Assembly: GCA_963743945.1 (NCBI GenBank)
Contig: CAVURO010000008.1
Span: 124,001-188,000, forward strand
Length of the DNA: 64,000 nt
Direction of reading: 5' to 3'
Source: JACOTK01 sp963743945
Lineage (GTDB): Bacteria > Actinomycetota > Acidimicrobiia > Acidimicrobiales > CADCSY01
Below, piece after piece: positions 57,971 through 64,000 of this stretch. Position 1 is the first letter of the stretch; each line of letters opens with the position of its first letter. Made by a program: the position numbers and the translations under genes. The notes under the pieces were generated by a model. The model was not told the origin of the DNA, did no database searches, and saw only the letters and a program-made list of their open reading frames with translations.

Positions 57971-59121
57971 CGGTGTGCCGATTCAATTGGGCTGAGTCGG
58001 CGGTACTCGGGACTCAGCAGGGCGACGGAGACAACGGACATGAGCACGACCATCGCCGCGGCCCAGAGGAAGTAGCTCAACTCCAGGTCGGCCTTGAAGC
58101 CCGCAGTGATCTCGTTCACGATCGCGAGGCCCGGGAACGCCCAGATGAACGAGATGGGCGAGCTGGCGGCCGCCCGGCGAAGCGAGGTCTGCAACTCGAT
58201 GTTGCGGATCGTGCTCCATCGGGTGCCCATCAATCGCAGCGCCGCATTGTCGTAGTGGTTCAGGGCGAGCTGCGAGCGTTTGCTGGCGAACATGAAGCCG
58301 CCCGAGAGCGTCAGGATGACGACCACGAGTGCCGTGGTGATCGGCGAGCCGTTGCGTGCCCAGAACGAGTCGTTGCCCGCCACGAAGGACGAGTTGGTCT
58401 TGACCTGGAGACCGGGGGTCTCGGACAGCCAGCGAGGGAGGTCCTCGGGCCTGCCCATGACGGCGATGGCGGTGTACGTGGTGGTCATGGCGAACTCGGT
58501 GAGCATGGGCTTCTCGCCGATGAACACGGCGGTCTTGCCGAGCGAGCTCACGCCGCTGGTCATGCCCACGACACGAAAGGGAAGACCCCGCAACACCACC
58601 GTGTCGCCGAGTGAGAGCTTCAGCTCACTGTCGATGACCGCCTCACGGTCGCTTTGGACGTGGCGACCCTTGGTCAACTTCGGGGCCACGAGGGACGCCG
58701 GCGAGTCGTAGCTCAGCACGAACAGGTCCTGTCCGTTGAACTTGGTGAAGTATCGCTGCGTGGCAGATGCCCGCACCCCGTCCTGACGCAGGCGGTCGTA
58801 GACGTCGTGCGGTACGAACGAGGAGTTGATCCAGTCGTCGGCGCCGATCGCGGTGACCCAGGAGTCGGGCCCGATGGCATTGACGAGGCGGGATCCTCCC
58901 GTGCGCACCTCGTTCTCGATGGCGATCGAGAGGACGACGGCGGCAGGCAGGAAGCTGGAGACGATCGTCAGGAGGAGGGCGTGTCGCCGCCCCTTGGCCC
59001 GATACCACTGGCCTGCCAACTCCATCTCGATGCGGAACTGGCTGAGTCGCCCGGGCCAGACGAGCACGACCGCGGCGACGATCGCCACGATGCTCACGAC
59101 GGTGAGGAGGGTGTGGAACAT
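57967..59121 (-). CDS. FtsX/MacB-like ABC permease
   Basis: The 384-residue protein has helices near 4-22 and 51-69, an extracytoplasmic MacB-periplasmic-core-like domain (VYDRLRQDGVRASATQRYF; LGDTVVLRGLPFRVVGMTSG; GKTAVFIGE) and three C-terminal helices (from about 283, 325 and 354). Unlike typical MacB it has two N-terminal helices close together, reminiscent of DevC-type permeases. It forms an exporter or mechanotransmission complex with the ATPase at 56089. GAGG precedes the ATG. No membrane-fusion protein is encoded in this unit. Confidence 0.83.
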   Translation of the reverse strand: MFHTLLTVVSIVAIVAAVVLVWPGRLSQFRIEMELAGQWYRAKGRRHALLLTIVSSFLPAAVVLSIAIENEVRTGGSRLVNAIGPDSWVTAIGADDWINSSFVPHDVYDRLRQDGVRASATQRYFTKFNGQDLFVLSYDSPASLVAPKLTKGRHVQSDREAVIDSELKLSLGDTVVLRGLPFRVVGMTSGVSSLGKTAVFIGEKPMLTEFAMTTTYTAIAVMGRPEDLPRWLSETPGLQVKTNSSFVAGNDSFWARNGSPITTALVVVILTLSGGFMFASKRSQLALNHYDNAALRLMGTRWSTIRNIELQTSLRRAAASSPISFIWAFPGLAIVNEITAGFKADLELSYFLWAAAMVVLMSVVSVALLSPEYRRLSPIESAHR

Positions 59122-59296
59122 GACGCCTCAGCCCCTGTCCAGGACGCGTCGTGAAATAACGCTCACGCTTTGCACAATTCACTGCATCGGCAATTGGCGC
59201 TGCCGTCTGAGCAGTTTTCTGGGGAGTTGGGCGAAGAAAGTTCGTGGAACCCCAGGTCCTTTGGTCGCCGTGGTCTCATCCTCGTAGGCTCGGGGG
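59122..59296. promoter_or_regulatory. Divergent promoter region permease / mutase
   Basis: This 175-base spacer has AT-rich stretches (GTGAAATAACGCTC, TTTGCACAATTCACTG). TAGGCT at 59285-59290 is 6 bases before the mutase ATG and fits a leaderless start. No gene is seen. Confidence 0.45.
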
Positions 59297-60883
<1,587 letters not shown>

Positions 60884-60931
60884 TCCGTGGCGACGGGCTG
60901 AGTGTCCGGGTCCCGGTGTCCGGGCCCCGGC

Positions 60932-61345
60932 TCAGCGATCCGGCTCTCGTCCCGGCGCCATGGTGGTCAGGCCAAGATCGTGGGCGGCATCGTGCATGCG
61001 CTCGTCGTAGGTCACCACGCCGGCGAGGTCGTCACCAAGGGCCAAGGCGGCGGCGAGATGGATGGCGTCGAGGCTGCGCATGGTGAGGGGGTGGAGTTGG
61101 CCGGCGGCGCGCAGGAGGTTGCGATCGATGATCAATTGTTCGAGCGCATCCAGATGATCGAGCGCCACATCAATGTCGCCCTGGACTCGGGCGACGGCCC
61201 GGGTCACCTCGATGACAGCCAACTCACAGGTGACAAGGACATCGCCGGGGTTCAAGTCGTTCCGCCACTCGCCAAGGGCCTTGCTCTCGCGCTCGACAAC
61301 GGCAAACTTCACAATGGCCGAGGAGTCCAGATACCAGAGGCTCAA
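60932..61345 (-). CDS. VapC-type PIN toxin of the second pair
   Basis: The frame starts at a TTG whose last three bases overlap the antitoxin stop (TTGA) and gives 137 residues. The PIN acidic residues are all present: YLDSSAIVK, CELAVIEVTRA, SLDAIHLAAA and VTYDERMHDAA. PIN toxins cut RNA (tRNA or rRNA). Weak TTG initiation after the antitoxin keeps toxin output low, as is usual for such pairs. It is convergent with the mutase gene. Confidence 0.85.
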   Translation of the reverse strand: MSLWYLDSSAIVKFAVVERESKALGEWRNDLNPGDVLVTCELAVIEVTRAVARVQGDIDVALDHLDALEQLIIDRNLLRAAGQLHPLTMRSLDAIHLAAALALGDDLAGVVTYDERMHDAAHDLGLTTMAPGREPDR

Positions 61346-61605
61346 CGTTCGTCGGCGCGCAACTCGGCGAGTGCGGCGGAGGCGGGTCGGCGCGTCCTGA
61401 CGGGAGCGGGCAGGGGTCCGGTGACCGAGGCAGGCTTGAGCCGTCCGTCCGCACGGAGCCGGGTGAGGACATCGCTGGAGGGTGCCGGCCCGAGAACCGC
61501 GACCACCTCGCCCCGTCTGGTGATTTCGATGTGCTCGCCGGCATGAGCACGTCGAACCCACTCACTGGCGTTCTGCCGTAGCTCCCGAATGCCGACATGG
61601 TTCAT
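61342..61605 (-). CDS. Phd/YefM-type antitoxin of the second pair
   Basis: The 87-residue protein from ATG 61605 opens with MNHVGIRELRQNASEWVRRA, then GEHIEITRRGEVVAVLGP, the Phd/YefM DNA-binding fold. A Pro/Arg/Ala-rich C-terminus binds the toxin. TACATT on the complement (61614-61619) ends 8 bases before this ATG, giving a leaderless start, and TGGTGC occurs twice around it as possible operator half-sites. An upstream ATG at 61626 is less likely. Confidence 0.87.
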   Translation of the reverse strand: MNHVGIRELRQNASEWVRRAHAGEHIEITRRGEVVAVLGPAPSSDVLTRLRADGRLKPASVTGPLPAPVRTRRPASAALAELRADER

Positions 61606-61795
61606 GTGCACCAAATGTAGCACCATATGCCCAGTTGCCTTGACCAGCCTCCTCAGCTGGTCGCCTCGAGGAGAGTCGAGATCTCGATGCCGAACAGCGA
61701 TCAGTGCAACCATGGTGTGTTGATCCAGGCTCGCCATCGCTCCTTGTCGGTCAAGTCCAAGCGCCTCCAAACGAGGGGATGTATTCCCCTCGATG
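61606..61795. other. Spacer upstream of the second toxin-antitoxin pair
   Basis: No gene seen. The first 20 bases hold the antitoxin promoter; the rest separates it from the stop of the methyltransferase gene. Confidence 0.3.
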
Positions 61796-62551
61796 TCACG
61801 TGAGGTTGGAACTCGGGCCCTCGACCGCTGCCCTCAACGGGTGTTCGTAGGAAACGCCGAGATACTCGGGGGGCCCTTCGGTCACGTGGGCCACGACGTG
61901 CGCACGCGTGGGCGATTCCGTTGGCCAGGAGTCCACTTTCACCGGGGTCAGCCCCGAGGAGCGGCACCAGTCGACAAGACATCTCGTGGTCGGGGCAAAC
62001 CAGTTGCTGGCATCGTTGCCGAGCTCGTCGAGTCGGTAGTAGCGGACAAGAGCCCGTGAGGCATCGGCGCCCAACTCGTGGTCGGCCACCGCCGTTTCGA
62101 TGTTCACCGTGCCTCGACTCAGCGAACGGAGGTTGTCGAGAGCAAGGATGGGGTGCCGCAGGTGGTAGAGCACACCCCAGAACAAGACGATGTCGAACTG
62201 CTCCCGAAGGATCTGGGGAAGCTCATAGATGCTCGCCTGGACGAACTCGGCCTTCGAGCCGAACGCTTCCTTCAGCGAGCGAAAGCCGAAGTGATCCTGA
62301 TCGAGGATGTCGACGGCCACCACACGCTCTGCTCCGCGACGCTCGGCCATGAAAGCCGATGCCCCATTGGTGGTGCCGATGTCGAGAACGGACTTGCCGG
62401 TGAGGTCATCGGGGAGGTCGGCGATCTCCCAAAGCGACGGAATCGGGTTGACGCCCGGTGCGTCAACTCCTCCACCCAGATCGAAGCGTTGATGCCAGAT
62501 GAAATCGTCACGGGCCGCCATGCTTTGGGCTTCAGTTTCCGAAAGATGCAT
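61796..62551 (-). CDS. CmoB-like SAM-dependent methyltransferase
   Basis: The 251-residue protein has WHQRFDLGGGVDAPG near the N-terminus, motif I as VLDIGTTNGASAF, VVAVDIL and FWGVLYHLRHPILALDNLRSL. This combination is typical of the DUF1698/CmoB-like family and of related methyltransferases found in surface-sugar gene clusters. Given the glycosyltransferases starting 150 bases away, a sugar or polysaccharide role is more likely than tRNA modification (inference). TACCGT, 7 bases before the ATG, suggests a leaderless start divergent from the glycosyltransferase gene. Confidence 0.8.
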   Translation of the reverse strand: MHLSETEAQSMAARDDFIWHQRFDLGGGVDAPGVNPIPSLWEIADLPDDLTGKSVLDIGTTNGASAFMAERRGAERVVAVDILDQDHFGFRSLKEAFGSKAEFVQASIYELPQILREQFDIVLFWGVLYHLRHPILALDNLRSLSRGTVNIETAVADHELGADASRALVRYYRLDELGNDASNWFAPTTRCLVDWCRSSGLTPVKVDSWPTESPTRAHVVAHVTEGPPEYLGVSYEHPLRAAVEGPSSNLT

Positions 62552-62706
62552 GAGGGAAACGGTAGCATTCCCAAGTCGCCCATTGCCTGCCCCTGGGTAC
62601 CCGTGGTCTAAACTCCAACAACTGCCGTCGAGCAGTTGGAGCGCACGCTGAGGCGTCCCTTGTGAACGGTCGGTCCGCTACTTTTGCTGGCACAGGAGAT
62701 GATCAT

Positions 62707-63669
62707 TTGAACGAACTTGCCGACGGCATCACGACCTCTGTCGTGGTGCCGGTTTTCTGTGAAGAGCAGGGCATCCGTGAGTTTCACGAACGTCTGTCAG
62801 CGGTTCTCGATGGCAACAGTGGGGTCGGTCGATGGGAAATCGTCTATGTAGACGATGGTTCCACGGACACGACAGCTGAGATTCTGCAGCAATTTGCCGG
62901 TGCCGATGACCGGGTCAGGTTCCTACGCTTCTCCAGAAATTTTGGTCACCAGGCCGCAATTACTGCGGGGATGGAGCACGCCCGGGGCAGGTGCATGATT
63001 GTAATCGATTCCGATCTTCAGGATCCGCCCGAGGTTATTCCGGCAATGATCAAGAAGTGGAAAGAAGGCTTTGAGGTCGTATACGGACAGCGGGAGTCGC
63101 GTGCGGGCGAGACTGTATTCAAGAAGTGGACTGCGGCGTTATTTTACCGACTTATCGACTCCTTATCCGATGTCCACTTGCCACCCGATGTAGGCGATTT
63201 CCGCCTCATTGACAGGAAAGTTGCTGATGCCCTCAGGGTGATGCCAGAGCGAAGCCGATACGTACGTGGGATGATTGCGTGGGTCGGGTTTAATCAGTAC
63301 GCACTTCCGTACGCGCGCGACGAACGATTTGCGGGTGAGACGAAATATCCACTTCGTAAGATGATTCATTTTGCTGTAGATGCAACGACCAGTTTCTCGG
63401 ATAAACCCTTGAGAGTGGCGACGAGGATTGGGGCATTCCTGATCGCTCTATCGTTACTGTTCACCATATGGTTATTGGTGAACCACTTTATCTTGCCTAA
63501 TACGTCAACTGTTCCAGGATGGGCATCGCTCATGGCTGGCATCACAGTCTTTGGCGGAGTTCAACTGCTAACAATCGGTGTCCTTGGTGAATATATTGGG
63601 CGAATATACAAGGAAGTCCAACAGCGACCGATCTATATCGTTTCAGACGACTCGTCTTGCGACAAATAG
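62707..63669 (+). CDS. Family 2 glycosyltransferase with two C-terminal membrane helices
   Basis: AGGAG (62694-62698) sits 8 bases before a TTG at 62707, and family sequence begins right there, so I prefer it to the GTG at 62662. The 320-residue protein has SVVVPVFCEEQGI, VYVDDGSTDTT, FSRNFGHQAA, the DxD in VIDSDLQDPPE and GDFRLIDRKV, as in ArnC/GtrB/DPM1-type enzymes. Two C-terminal helices (about 230-258 and 270-295) hold it in the membrane. It likely moves a sugar from a nucleotide onto polyprenyl phosphate. GC content falls within the gene. Confidence 0.9.
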   Translation: MNELADGITTSVVVPVFCEEQGIREFHERLSAVLDGNSGVGRWEIVYVDDGSTDTTAEILQQFAGADDRVRFLRFSRNFGHQAAITAGMEHARGRCMIVIDSDLQDPPEVIPAMIKKWKEGFEVVYGQRESRAGETVFKKWTAALFYRLIDSLSDVHLPPDVGDFRLIDRKVADALRVMPERSRYVRGMIAWVGFNQYALPYARDERFAGETKYPLRKMIHFAVDATTSFSDKPLRVATRIGAFLIALSLLFTIWLLVNHFILPNTSTVPGWASLMAGITVFGGVQLLTIGVLGEYIGRIYKEVQQRPIYIVSDDSSCDK

Positions 63670-63694
63670 GCTAGAAGAGAAATCGGAATTACTG

Positions 63695-64000
63695 ATGAAA
63701 CTTTCCGTTACTATACCTGTTTATAACGGTATGCCATTCGTGAAGGATGCCGTCAACAGTGTATTGAGTGAGCAGGGCGTTGATCTTGAGCTTGTGATTG
63801 TTGATAATTGTTCAACCGATGAAACTTGGCCATATTTATCTCAAATTGATGACCCACGGGTTCGTGTTTTCCGCAACGAAATCAACTTGGGCATGCGCGG
63901 CAACTGGAATCGGGTCCTTGAGTTGGTAGAGGGCGATCTTGTGAAGATTCTTTGCGCAGACGACACCGTGATGCCCGGGACACTTGGTGAGCAGGTGTCC
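63695..64000 (+). CDS. Family 2 glycosyltransferase (3' part cut by window edge)
   Basis: From ATG 63695 102 codons are visible to the end of the window. MKLSVTIPVYNGMPFVKDAV, VIVDNCSTDETW, VRVFRNEINLGMRGNWN and LCADDTVMPGTL form a GT-A family 2 glycosyltransferase N-terminus, with ADD as the metal-binding site. The gene has AT-rich codons unlike the main part of the window. It follows the first glycosyltransferase by 25 bases, on the same strand, likely in one polysaccharide operon. Confidence 0.85.
   Translation, partial: MKLSVTIPVYNGMPFVKDAVNSVLSEQGVDLELVIVDNCSTDETWPYLSQIDDPRVRVFRNEINLGMRGNWNRVLELVEGDLVKILCADDTVMPGTLGEQVS

Overview
The window is 64 kb of high-GC chromosome, roughly two thirds G+C by eye until about 62.65 kb, packed with genes on both strands. 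The organism is probably an actinomycete-phylum bacterium, and class Acidimicrobiia is my best guess. The reasons are: an Lhr helicase; a DUF1918 protein; a galU-moeA-(moa)-SepX/GlpR-like block; an APC permease / TrkA / TrkA / OB-fold block in the order known from Mycobacterium; and many start codons 6-9 bases after a TANNNT hexamer, as expected for leaderless mRNAs. Family assignments come from reading motifs; no database search was possible.

Layout. 1-2.4 kb: a truncated FlK-like thioesterase, a PHP phosphoesterase, a SAF-domain membrane protein and an FmdB zinc ribbon. 2.7-7.4 kb: galU, moeA, moaA, moaC and a three-helix SepX/GlpR-like membrane protein. 7.4-10.5 kb: tRNA-Ala(CGC) followed by a visibly GC-richer accessory block (methyltransferase, YaaA, Fic). 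10.6-15.3 kb: Lhr and DUF1918. 15.5-21.4 kb: a fused MacB-like ABC transporter, a membrane-fusion protein with a very long insertion, and a substrate-binding lipoprotein. 21.5-31.4 kb: pepN, RNase HI, an SDR, a PAS-GGDEF-EAL protein, a TIGR01777 epimerase and argS. 31.4-35.2 kb: APC permease, two TrkA proteins and an OB-fold protein. 35.4-37.5 kb: thiG-thiH behind a TPP riboswitch. 37.6-42.3 kb: a 30-residue membrane peptide, then lpd, an E2 acyltransferase and a single-chain LipB-LipA fusion, which together form one lipoate production-and-use operon. 42.3-47.1 kb: an MFS exporter, an M24 peptidase, a two-domain cupredoxin lipoprotein and an unknown membrane protein. 47.1-53.6 kb: a vapBC locus with a frameshifted toxin, cobalamin-dependent metH, a PduO-type adenosyltransferase and pepA. 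53.7-60.9 kb: an orphan excisionase-like regulator, a conserved unknown, a rhodanese-ThiF/MoeB protein, an ABC permease-methyltransferase-ATPase operon, and an acyl-CoA mutase large subunit. 60.9-64 kb: a second vapBC pair, a CmoB-like methyltransferase and two family-2 glycosyltransferases in clearly AT-richer DNA, probably the edge of a surface-polysaccharide locus.

Two sequence-level patterns cut across the genes. First, about sixteen genes have a TANNNT hexamer placed so that the transcript would begin at or next to the start codon. Second, many genes are followed by short tandem repeats, and in several the stop codon lies inside the repeat and is copied with it. The strongest single-gene novelty is the LipB-LipA fusion. 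Cobalamin use (metH, adenosyltransferase, mutase) and sulfur-carrier chemistry (moa/moe, thiG/thiH, rhodanese-ThiF) recur across the window.
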